Assembly: GCF_963678975.1 (NCBI RefSeq)
Contig: NC_089280.1
Coordinates: forward strand, 20,079,863-20,143,862
DNA: 64,000 nucleotides
Reading direction: 5' to 3'
Source of the DNA: Dysidea avara
Lineage: Eukaryota > Porifera > Demospongiae > Dictyoceratida > Dysideidae
A program made the position numbers and the translations under genes. Positions 37,601 to 45,803 of this stretch are shown one piece after another. Every line of letters begins with the position of its first letter. Position 1 is the first letter of the stretch. The notes beneath the pieces were generated by a model. It saw only the letters and a list, made by a program, of their open reading frames with translations, was not told the origin of the DNA and made no database searches.

Positions 37601-40339
37601 GGAATGTCATGCAGGTATGCACTATACTACTGTAGGACATGTCAAACACTATTAGTGGCACTAAGTCACAGGTCAAGAGGAAATTTTGAACAGGTCAAGG
37701 CTTTGACTGCATGCGCAAATAGAGCTGGGGGATAGTAATTGGAATATTGGGATGGTATCCCTATTAGTATCACTTGTAATTATTGTTCTTTTAGACAGTG
37801 CAGACATAAACACAAAATTAGTCTTTAAAAGAAACAGATTGTTCATTAGTCTGCAAATACATCACTCTTTAAGAGAGGCCTTCATCTAGGAAAATTAATG
37901 GGTTGGGGGTGGTGGTAACAGTGTTAACATACCCATGCTTACTGTGCACAACACCTAGGGGCCGTGTCCACTAGACTCTCAGATTACTTCTGGTGCATTC
38001 TCAGGTATAGTATCTGGGAATAACGTGCCACTACAGAAAATTTTTTGCATTTTAGAATCTCATAGATTGCCTCTGGTGCATTTTCAGGTACTGAAAATGT
38101 GACATGCCGCTCCAGAAATTTTTGTATTTTCTCTCTTAGATTGCTCCTGGTGTATTCTGAGGTACTTGAGAATAACATGCTGTTCCAGGAAAAAAATTGC
38201 ATTTTAGACTCTCGTAGATTGCTTTTGGTGCATTCTCAGGTACCTGAAGATGTGATATGCCGCTCAAGAAATCTTTGGATTTTAGACTCTTTTAGATTTT
38301 CTAGATTGCTTCTGTTGCATCCTGAAGCACTTTCATTTAAACTATTGTTTAAAATTTAGGGGGAGAGAGGATGCCCCCCCACTGTATATGAAACCCTGTC
38401 TTCGTACAGACACTTTCCTACTATTCCAAAGTGAAAAACGTGCTCACATGACCATTAACCCTTTATTACTGAATGGCTAATATATTGCCAAAAAATGCAT
38501 GTTACGGATGCCCTTTATAAATGGACCCATAACTCCTTCATCCTAAGGGCTACGAAGTTGAAATAATCACCAATTGGTTGAATAGGCCCAGGCGTTTCTA
38601 ATAAAGTTGAACACGAAGTGATAAGAACGAGTATGGGGAACTATCAACACTTATAAACACACAAAAACACATCAAAAACAATTGTACCTGTTTAAATTTT
38701 GATAACTTTTGCTCTGAGCATCACGGTGCGTTTTACTAAGAATAGAACTGTTCCTCACGTGATAAGGATTCTAAAAATATACAGTATGATGTACCCGGGG
38801 GTTATAACAAGATGGTGGTGCCCATCTGTCGCTGCTATGGTTAAGAATAGCAACATACCTTTCTTCACTTCAAAGCGCGTGAGTTGTGTTTTCTTGTAAG
38901 GTTTTTAGATGTTTGGGTATAAGGGGAAAAGGGCTTTCATACGGTATATAGCATTCTGTGTAAATTAATGGGTGGGGTCCTCACGTATCGCTCAAAAGAT
39001 CACACAAGCCATAAAAGTTCATTTCCTGAAGTTTTTCTGCAGTTTTACAAAATAACTTCGGCAAGAAAGGGTTAAATAATAAGGATACAAAGTATTTGCA
39101 GCACTGCGAACTTGTGGATTATCCAGCTAGCACATTTACAGAATACCCTTTACATTGCAAGTTGTTGTAAAGCGTCAGTATACAATCACTACTGCTATAC
39201 AATTGCATGCTGTGAACTACTGAAAAATCACAGTGAAAAATATTTATACCTTTTGTCTGTAAATCTTCATCCTTGACCACTGGCTTGGCAAAAATGTAGT
39301 TGTCTTAAGTACTGACTTTTGAGCTTAACCACATACAGTTACATACCATGAATTTACATCAAGATATCACTACAAATAGGAGGGGTAGGACAAGAGCACA
39401 TGAATGTGTAATAGTGTTGCTCAAGTACTGAAAGTATGTCATGTGAGCTGAACAGCCTCTGTACAAAAAGTAGATGAAGGGGCTCGATACATATTTTAGC
39501 CCATTTTGCTTGTTGTTTGCAATGGTGTGATTCACGATTAGGAAAACACTGCCATTATGGAGTAGGAGGCAGTCATGACTTTCACGTCATACTTTCAACA
39601 GGTAGTATAACTACATTTAATAATATTTTTGTAGTGCACATGCAAGGGGGTGTCACTCCAATAAGCACTGTACTACGATCTGCGACCGCGGTCAAAGCTG
39701 GTCAAGATCGATTTTTGATTTTGATCGTTGACTTTCATCGAATTTTTATCTTGACCATGGACCTGGTTCCGTTTATTTTCGCTATATTTTCGTGCACTAC
39801 TTACTCGCGAAGCTTTGACCGTGCTGGGAAAACAGTTTGACCGTTGTTCTTTGTGAAAAATCGGCCTTGTTCATTGACCTTTAGCTTTGACCGCGGTCGC
39901 AGATCGTAGTACAGTGTATATTGGAGTGACACCCCCTTGCACATGGTCTTGTCCCCCCCAGCTACAAACATCTCACCTTCTTTTTCATCTTCTTCAATTC
40001 TTTCCTAGTCATCTTCTTTTCAACTGGCGGGTTAGCTACAGCCCCATTTTCTTCAACTACATCATCATCTGCCTTTGGGTTATCAGCTAAATCTGAATCA
40101 TTTTGTACTGAAGCAAGTTTCTCTGTTTGTTTGCTTTTTACTGAAATCTCTGGTATTTCAGCAGCGACCTCAGTAACTTCGTCCTCAGAATCAACTGCAT
40201 CATTATCGTCTTCTAAGTCTAAATCGTCCAAATCATTGTCTAAAGTGTCTTCAGGCTTTTGGGTTGCTTTAGCTGTTGGTTTACTGGCTTGACCAGTAGT
40301 AGTCTGCTTTTTCTTACCCTTCCCTTTGCCTTTTCCCAT
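25642..40339 (-). CDS. ABCF1: ABCF1, ribosome-associated ABC ATPase (700 aa, 20 exons)
   Basis: My splice model has 20 exons with consistent phases: 40339-39977, 36885-36778, 36723-36623, 36555-36470, 36328-36252, 35728-35600, 35534-35452, 35341-35258, 34952-34864, 34808-34773, 33176-33064, 29799-29731, 29357-29249, 28901-28827, 28779-28709, 27501-27469, 27414-27343, 26390-26229, 26178-26106, 25811-25642. The first exon encodes a Lys-rich start and an acidic tract, the eIF2/ribosome-binding type of tail, shorter than in human ABCF1 (845 aa). ABC1 has [25 protein letters not shown] and [15 protein letters not shown]2 has [34 protein letters not shown] and SHDARL. There are no membrane segments. 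The family acts in translation initiation. Both ATP sites look complete. The gene starts head to head with TMEM203. Its 3' half is duplicated downstream as a pseudogene. Confidence 0.93.
27726..28437. mobile_element. hAT-type MITE in ABCF1 intron, 8-bp target duplication
   Basis: TAGTGTTGTACCGATATGGG at the left pairs with ATATCGGTGCAACACTA at the right. TTTGTAAT flanks both sides (27718-27725 and 28438-28445). The distal duplication unit has one uninterrupted TTTGTAAT at this point, so the insertion is younger than the duplication. The ends match the hAT MITE at 1022-1481 in type. A second element is nested inside at about 27953-28248. Confidence 0.88.
27953..28248. mobile_element. Nested G/C-tract MITE inside the hAT MITE
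   Basis: AGGGGCGGTGGAGC followed by a run of G is mirrored by a run of C and GTCTCCACCGCCT. The unusual poly-G/poly-C arms stand out in AT-rich DNA. It carries two copies of the TGACTG(C/T)TCTATTAGAGTAT module near 28122-28173. Confidence 0.7.
29882..30635 (-). mobile_element. 5'-truncated LINE with poly(A) and 14-bp target duplication
   Basis: The insert is flanked by ACAAATTGATTTAG (29868-29881) and ACAAATTGGTTTAG (30636-30649), 13 of 14 identical. The distal unit has a single copy, the empty site. Read on the minus strand it ends in an A-rich tail (about 29883-29900). Its open frame (30639-29977, 220 codons) begins with a Cys/His cluster (SCVCGKPF...CPYGGFP, then HHNEVRDL). It continues with an acidic LDVVARDFW ... 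FFDVRVFNP segment resembling the nuclease-like tail found after reverse transcriptase in some cnidarian and sponge LINEs. The RT itself is missing. The element family is probably the same as the QGDP-type remnants near 11108 and 24841. Confidence 0.88.
31370..31580. mobile_element. Hairpin MITE (copy 3 of 3), proximal unit
   Basis: Same position and core as the element at 16640-16822, so it predates the duplication. The central stem GATATACTAGCAGACATTAA has decayed relative to the other two copies. Confidence 0.6.
33849..34050. mobile_element. MITE with TATA(A/G)CCTAAATATTTCG ends, ABCF1 intron
   Basis: TATAACCTAAATATTTCG at the left and the inverse CGAAATATTTAGGCTATA at the right. The interior has two CGCG(A/G)-TTTT-type inverted blocks and AAAATTTT tracts. 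The TA-rich tips suggest TA target insertion. Confidence 0.75.
35408..35451. repeat. CA microsatellite in ABCF1 intron
   Basis: A nearly pure CA tract lies directly next to the exon 7 donor, so the GTGTGTG donor context itself is part of the microsatellite. A second CA/CACG tract lies at about 36380-36440 beside the exon 4 donor. Confidence 0.8.
37973..38345. repeat. Tandem repeat of about 77-bp units in ABCF1 intron 1
   Basis: Between four and five diverged units share the order 'TAGATTGC(C/T)T(C/T)TGGTGCATTC', 'TCAGGTAC', 'CCGCTC(C/A)AGAAA' and 'TTGCATTTTAG'. It is non-coding; the ORFs across it owe their length to the repetition. Confidence 0.75.
39643..39939. mobile_element. MITE with about 60-bp inverted ends in ABCF1 intron 1
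   Basis: CAAGGGGGTGTCACTCCAAT at the left continues into GATCTGCGACCGCGGTCAAA, and the right end carries the inverse of both. CACATG flanks each side (39637-39642 and 39940-39945). The long near-perfect arms and lack of a frame mark a non-autonomous DNA transposon. It lies only about 30 bp from the exon 1 donor. Confidence 0.82.
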
Positions 40340-40579
40340 TTCCCTCGTAGTTCGAGTGTAGCGCTTTAATTAGAGTAGTAGTATTGCGACATTTTTGTAG
40401 ATCCGGTGACATCGATTACAAATGAAGAGTGTATTGAAATCGTAAGTAAAAGAAAACGTGATATACTGATCAATCAAACCAAAAAGAAGTGGATTAAAAA
40501 AGAAAATCGAAAGCTGTGTCAAGGAATTCTATTTGTTGCGCACTCTTGAGAAAATTCTTTGATGAAAAGGGTGTAAACA
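40340..40579. promoter_or_regulatory. Divergent promoter of ABCF1 and TMEM203
   Basis: Only 240 bp separate the two start codons, which face away from each other. No TATA box is evident. A short upstream ATG frame (40421-40444, seven codons) and an ATC|GTAAGT splice-donor-like site near 40441 lie in the TMEM203 leader, so a leader intron or an upstream ORF is possible. Confidence 0.5.
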
Positions 40580-41023
40580 ATGTTGATGTCCATGAAAGAA
40601 GTAGTGGCATGGACTGGGACAGGTCCTTTTGAGATATCATTTCATGCCATGTCATGGCTTTGGTTTACCATCCTACTAATGCTAAAAGTTGAAGATGTAT
40701 GGGACATTTCCTACTATCATGTTTTTATTCCTTTATTTGCTGCAGTTGGAATACATCTCTTCTTTTTAACTATCCTTATAACCAAGTTTGTTCTTTCAGG
40801 GCATAAAACACATGCCGTAACCTACATTACTTTATTGTTACTCGTTCTACCATTATTATCGATGTTGCTACTTGCTGAGGTGCAAATAAGTCAATATTTG
40901 GAGAATGGTGATGATGATGATAATCTTGAAGGATTTACCATTGCAACATCAATATTTATTTCTCTACTATTTCTATCAATATTTGTCATGTTTAGAACAA
41001 CACAGAGTGATGATGATGATTGA
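40580..41023 (+). CDS. TMEM203: TMEM203-like ER membrane protein (147 aa, intronless)
   Basis: The protein is one exon with four hydrophobic segments (about residues 20-38, 48-72, 79-102 and 118-138). It starts MLMSMKEVVAWTGTGPFEI, then contains a WLWFTILLMLKVE segment and YYHVFIPLFAAVGIHLFF. This order of residues matches TMEM203 (136 aa in human, from memory), including the short first helix and the VF(I/V)PFFAA core. TMEM203 is an ER protein linked to calcium handling, spermiogenesis and STING signalling in mammals. The C-terminus here adds an acidic run (SDDDD) not recalled from the vertebrate protein. It shares a promoter with ABCF1, and its stop is 59 bp from the end of the next gene on the opposite strand. 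Confidence 0.82.
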   Translation: MLMSMKEVVAWTGTGPFEISFHAMSWLWFTILLMLKVEDVWDISYYHVFIPLFAAVGIHLFFLTILITKFVLSGHKTHAVTYITLLLLVLPLLSMLLLAEVQISQYLENGDDDDNLEGFTIATSIFISLLFLSIFVMFRTTQSDDDD

Positions 41024-41082
41024 ATTTGTATGTATGTACACGCATTTGTACTATTGGAAATATTTTTACTTGTATTCATGTT

Positions 41083-41391
41083 TTATAACACTAAGCAGAT
41101 TTTTGATTGTACAGAATTATCATTTAAAACTGGATTTTGTGATTGTTCCAAGATATATGGTTCACCAATTGCCCTTTCTTTTAGCGTTGAATCGTTAGAC
41201 GAAGGCTTTGTAGTAGTGGAGCCTGGTCCCTCGCTGTCAACCCAAGCCTTTTGGACGTCTTTGGTAGGTAGCTCGCTGACAGCAGCGCCCTTGCCTTTTA
41301 ATTGACGGTAAATTACGACAGCCGCATCCTTGTATCGTTGTTCGGTAAACACTTCTAATTCTGTTTTGATTCTTGCCTTTCCTTTAAACAT
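41083..41391 (-). CDS. Unrecognised small protein (102 aa)
   Basis: I do not recognise the family. The first about 50 residues (MFKGKARIKTELEVFTEQRY...) are charged and helix-like with regular hydrophobics. The second half is Ser/Thr/Pro-rich and probably disordered. No signal peptide or membrane segment is seen. The same frame stays open upstream of the ATG to about 41450 without another ATG. Context supports a real gene: it fills the gap between the TMEM203 stop (59 bp away, convergent) and the GH16 start (187 bp away, divergent) in a gene-dense block, and its N-terminal half has protein-like composition. It could also be one exon of a longer gene. Confidence 0.5.
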   Translation of the reverse strand: MFKGKARIKTELEVFTEQRYKDAAVVIYRQLKGKGAAVSELPTKDVQKAWVDSEGPGSTTTKPSSNDSTLKERAIGEPYILEQSQNPVLNDNSVQSKICLVL

Positions 41392-41578
41392 ATCATTGCA
41401 CTCATCCGCAAAACGTCTATTGCCATAGAAACTTAAGTAACAAACTGTCGAACCAAAATATTAGGATCAAATCCCATAATCGAATGTGTTTGCACGTGAA
41501 ATTAATTTGCTCCACCCTTTACTAGCAAGGTCAGCTGACTCTCCAGTGTCTGGGAAAGACAAGAGTTGCATTTCCAAG

Positions 41579-42772
41579 ATGGCGAAGTATAGACTCCTTG
41601 AAGATCGCAGATTTGCAAGGTCGATTGTTATAGCAGGGATTAGTTCTGCCTCACTCCATCTAATTACAACTGCTTGTCTATTGTACGTGTGGTGGTATGT
41701 TGCGGACGTTTCTTCGGAGGTAGATGACCTTAAGGCCGACCACAGCTGTGCTCAAGCTGGCCGACCAACGCCAGGACCAAAGCTGATGTTTGATGATGAA
41801 TTTGACACTTTCAACCTCACAATGTGGAAGCATGAGATCACATTAGGAGGAGGTGGAAATTGGGAATTCGAATATTATGATAATAACAGGTCCAATAGTT
41901 ATGTAAAAGATGGAGTGCTTTATCTCAAGCCGACTTTCTTAGCAGATGACATTGGTGAAGCTAACTTACAGAACGGCTACATCATGGACATATGGGGCTC
42001 CGAGCCTGCAGCTCTTTGTACTGGTCCACAGTTTTATGGTTGTTTCAGGCAGAGCGGTGGAGGTGGAAACTATCTGAATCCAATACGATCTGCATGAATC
42101 CGTACTGCAGAATCCTTCAACTTCAAATATGGCAGAGTTGAAGTAAAAGCCAAACTTCCAAAGGGTGACTGGATATGGCCAGCAATATGGTTGTTGCCTA
42201 CTATTAACCAATATGGCAACTGGCCAGCCAGTGGGGAAATTGATATTATGGAATCACGTGGAAACGATGCTAGTTATTCTTCTGGAGGAGTTGATACGTT
42301 TGGTAGCACGTTGCATTGGGGGCCGTTCTTCAGTGAAAACCAATATTTGAAAACTCATGCTACCAAGAAGGCTGCCAGTGGTGACTTTGCTCAAGATTTT
42401 CACACATTCGGACTCATTTGGAATGAAACGTACATCGGTACTTACTTGGATGATCCTGCAAACACTGTTCTGTCCGTCCCAATTACCGAATCCTTCTGGC
42501 AGCTTGGTGGCTGGACTAACAGTGCCTTCAATGACCCTTGGGTCAACGGTGGTATGAACGCTCCTTTTGATCAAGAATATTTCTTGATACTAAATGTAGC
42601 AGTCGGCGGTACAAATGGCTACTTCCCTGATGGGGTTGGTGGGAAGCCATGGAGTGATAAAGATGCCCATGCTGCCAACAATTTTTGGAATTCACGCTCA
42701 CGATGGCAGTCAACTTGGAGTGGTGAGGACACTGCGATGAAAATTGACTCTGTAAAAGTTTGGTCAAAGTGA
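41579..42772 (+). CDS. Membrane-anchored GH16 beta-glucanase-like protein with one in-frame stop
   Basis: A single frame of 398 codons starts at the ATG in AAGATGGCG context. Residues about 16-44 form one hydrophobic segment after basic residues, fitting a type II anchor. The GH16 fold follows: LMFDDEFDTFNLTMWKHE, then YGRVEVKAKLPKGDWIWPAI, then the catalytic motif SGEIDIMESRG with both acidic residues of E-x-D-x-x-E. Conserved W, N and G residues continue to the end. Both catalytic Glu are kept, so the encoded domain looks like an active endo-beta-1,3-glucanase, unlike insect GNBPs that lost them. TGA at 42095-42097 interrupts the frame just where the family has Arg in NPIRSA(R)IRT, one CGA-to-TGA change. 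The frame is otherwise intact on both sides, so this is a very recent null allele, a sequencing error or unusual decoding. Confidence 0.8.
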
Positions 42773-42784
42773 AGCATTTCAGCT

Positions 42785-42890
42785 AGATCAGCATAATGAG
42801 TGTGTCAAAACTATAGGTGCAGTTCTAGGAGTGTCATAGATCAGCATAATGAGTGTCAAAACTATAGGTGCACTTTTAGGAGTGTCATAG
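42785..42890. repeat. Two-copy tandem repeat in GH16 3' region
   Basis: A unit of about 50 bp (ATCAGCATAATGAGTGT ... AGGAGTGTCATAG) occurs twice in direct order right after the GH16 stop. A polyadenylation signal AATAAA is at 42961-42966. Confidence 0.8.
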
Positions 42891-42960
42891 TGATGTACTA
42901 AACTTTCGACGTTACATTTTTGTAAGCGTGTACAGTAATTTAATTTAATTATCAAGCGCT

Positions 42961-42966
42961 AATAAA
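42961..42966 (+). terminator. Polyadenylation signal of the GH16 gene
   Basis: Canonical AATAAA about 190 bp past the GH16 stop, with a second AATAAA ten bases later. Confidence 0.5.
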
Positions 42967-45339
42967 ATTTAAAATAAATCGTGTCAAGTGGGCGTGTCAG
43001 GATGTTATTTGTATGATCAGTGCAAAAGTAACTCTCCCTACACTATAGGTTAACCGTAACCCGATCACTTATGGAAAATTTCAAGGTTCGTTTACTTTTT
43101 AATGCGCTAATTCGACTATGTGCCGCACCCTTCTATAGGTGTTGCAAAAACTCGGCCGTGGTTCGCAGGGCTCTGTTTTTTTGGTACAAGACAAGCGAGA
43201 CGATGTGAAATACGTCCTTAAAAAGGTTCAAACATTGCATTCATTGTTATAGTTCGGTCGCCTCATTCATCTGAACGCACACTAAAGGCTCGGTCACAAT
43301 AAAATATTTCAGTTACGCTAGCTGTCCATGTCATTGCATAAGCTTATTCACACACTAGTTACCTAAACACATAATATCTTCCATGTTTCAGTGATGCTGT
43401 AATACTAAAGTCATTTGCTTTGTTACTCAGAATATAAAGGTTAATGTACCTGCCCCACCCCACAAGCATTTCTAGTAGTGAAAACGTGTGTAGTATGGTA
43501 CAAGTGTGGGTAGTACTACAGGTGTGAAGTTATCAATTCTAGTTGTGTATTTAGTAGAGAAGTGTGTTTGCAATTAAGAATAACAAATGATCTGATGGTA
43601 TAACAGTTCATAACATGTAATGGGTTTGGTGCTGGTTGAATGTATGACCACTAGAAGGATATACTTTTTCCATTAGCACCCACATATCAAAACATTTGTC
43701 AACTTTTACCATACATTATAAAAATCCATAACATAAAATATATGCGGAAACAACACCATCTATTAAATACGGTGCCATAACTTCCGCATACTTTAATTTA
43801 CGGAGATATGGTATGGCTCAGCAGAACCCTTGATCAATGGTGAATCGAGTGATATATAGGAGTTTGTGAAATTACGAAGAGAAAAGGCATGATAGAGCCT
43901 TGTATTGCCAAATTACGTATTCAGATGCGTAATAAAAAAAAAACAGCAGGAAACCCTGTTTTATCGTATGTTTTATAATGTAACTCGGTATAATAATTGG
44001 TTAGGCAGTTACTTCAGGTAGATTCTTAATCAGCAAGTGTTGACATGTAGAATGATACCAAGTTTAGCGAATTTGGTTGAGGGTAACATGTTGCTTTTTG
44101 GGGGTTTTCCTACCCGAGTAATTAAATTCTCCAATATAAATTGCATGGGGGCGCGTACTATGTTGTAATCAATAGTAAATAAATGTTACTATGGTAATGC
44201 TAGAACTTTACTTCGGGCGGAATTGTGTAGAGCAATTTAAGGGCTTGATTTTTTTTGTATAATGTCCTGTAGAGATTATGGATGCTAATGATTGCTTTTT
44301 TGCATTTTTTGTATTTAGTACAAAATGCATGTATTTACATAGGGCAAGAAATAATGGCTGTCAACAAGGTTTTTCAACTTACTGGTTTGACTAAGCTAAG
44401 ACTACCAAAATGACATGGAGTTGATTTTTAGACATAATTCATAAGAACTAATAGTAAAATGTGATGTTATGTAAAATTTTATTTTGACCACTTCAGTTTA
44501 CAATTCCCAATAGCAAGTTTTGACATGTTTTTACATTTTAGCTATGTATGTGATGCATGTCAATGAAGCATGCTGCTTGCATCATACCACAATTGGCCTC
44601 ATGAAGTTGAGCCCTTAGCTGCCTGTTCAGGTTTCATTTTTACTACCATGTAGTGACCCACCTTCACTGATAATCTGATGAGTTGTGTACTTGAGTACAT
44701 TATTGAAAAGTACCTTATGATAGGAATATTTGACAGAAGAAAAAGGTTGACGAATGTGATGAATTTAGATCTATAATTTCATCTGATTTTTATCAACATT
44801 AGATTTGTCAGGTGAGTCAACTTTTCCTTCCATCAAAATTTTCCTGTAGCTGTTGTATGGCATAGTGCAAACCTTACAGATACCTTATTGTCCCATTTGC
44901 AGAAATATTGCTTTTATGAAGCCAGACAATTTCACTAAGCTTTATAGCCACATAGCTAGTTGTCTACTAGAGAAAGCTACTCACAAGAAGCCACAGATGA
45001 AAAACATGACTTTAACACAGAGTGGCCTTATATACCGGCAGCTAATTTGTATAAACTGTATTTCCGCTAAATGACAACTGTTGAAATTCATGGTTTCTTT
45101 GAAGATACGTTAGGCTGTGTGCTGGTTTATCTAATAACTAAATAGTAATTAAATAGAATTAATTAAGGATTAGATGATAGGACTGAGGACATTCCGTCGC
45201 TATACATTAGATGGGATTCATTATCAATAGTTTACACTGCAGCATAAACTGCGGCTTGTATTCTGCATATGGTTAATGCAAATTATCATTGAATTGTACA
45301 GAGAAATGGTTGGAACAATTCAATGGAAACCCATAGCTA

Positions 45340-45591
45340 CACTGTAAAAAATTAGTAGTGAATTGCTCTGACACAATACTCACTACTTTTGAGTAGTGAC
45401 GTTCACTACTTTTTGTAGTGAACGTCACTACTTTTTGCAGTGAACGTCACTACTTGGTGGTCAATGTAGTGACGTTCACTACAAAATTAGTAATGAACGT
45501 CACTACACAAAAATAGTGAGTATTGTGGCAGACATTAGTAGTGACGTTCACTACATTTAGTAGTGACGTTCACTAGTTTGTTTTTACTGTG
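45340..45591. mobile_element. CACTG-ended element made of TAGTGACGTTCACTA palindromes
   Basis: The element starts CACTGTAAAAAATTAGTAGT and ends with the inverse TTTTTACTGTG, with TA on both sides. The inside consists of about eight alternating copies of TAGTGACGTTCACTA and its reverse, and outer arms with (A)CTCACTATTTTTG-type sequence. The CACTG/CACAG ends recall CACTA/Chapaev-type DNA transposons. Each copy contains TGACGT, the core of a CREB/ATF site. Confidence 0.7.
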
Positions 45592-45737
45592 TATGTACAT
45601 ACAAGCATTCCTCCTGATAAGAAGTCTGAAAATGGCTGCTTTATGCTGAAATCATGCCAGTTGCTATAGGGATTCTAGACTCATTGATGATTGGATTATA
45701 TAGGTACATGGCAATCATGTTATGTATCTATGCAGCA

Positions 45738-45803
45738 TGTACATAGCCAAGTGGCTATTGTCCTGGTAATCGAAAGGTTCCAGGTTTGATGCCTGGTTAT
45801 GCC
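45738..45803 (+). repeat. tRNA-derived SINE head
   Basis: TAGCCAAGTGG fits an RNA polymerase III A box, and GGTTTGATGCC fits a B box inside a perfect CCAGG/CCTGG T-arm, about 30 bases apart. The acceptor stem pairs over about four positions only, so it is not a functional tRNA. A GTT microsatellite follows at once. The 3' extent is unclear, perhaps to about 46110. Confidence 0.5.

Noticed and set aside
37973-38345. CRISPR-like array
   Set aside because: Units are contiguous diverged tandem repeats without unique spacers, in a eukaryotic intron.
42095-42097. Stop-codon read-through or selenocysteine at the GH16 TGA
   Set aside because: No CTA after the TGA, no SECIS-like structure noticed, and the family has Arg here, so a point mutation is simpler.
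45738-45803. Functional tRNA gene
   Set aside because: A and B boxes and T-arm fit, but the acceptor stem pairs poorly and a simple-repeat tail follows, as in SINEs.
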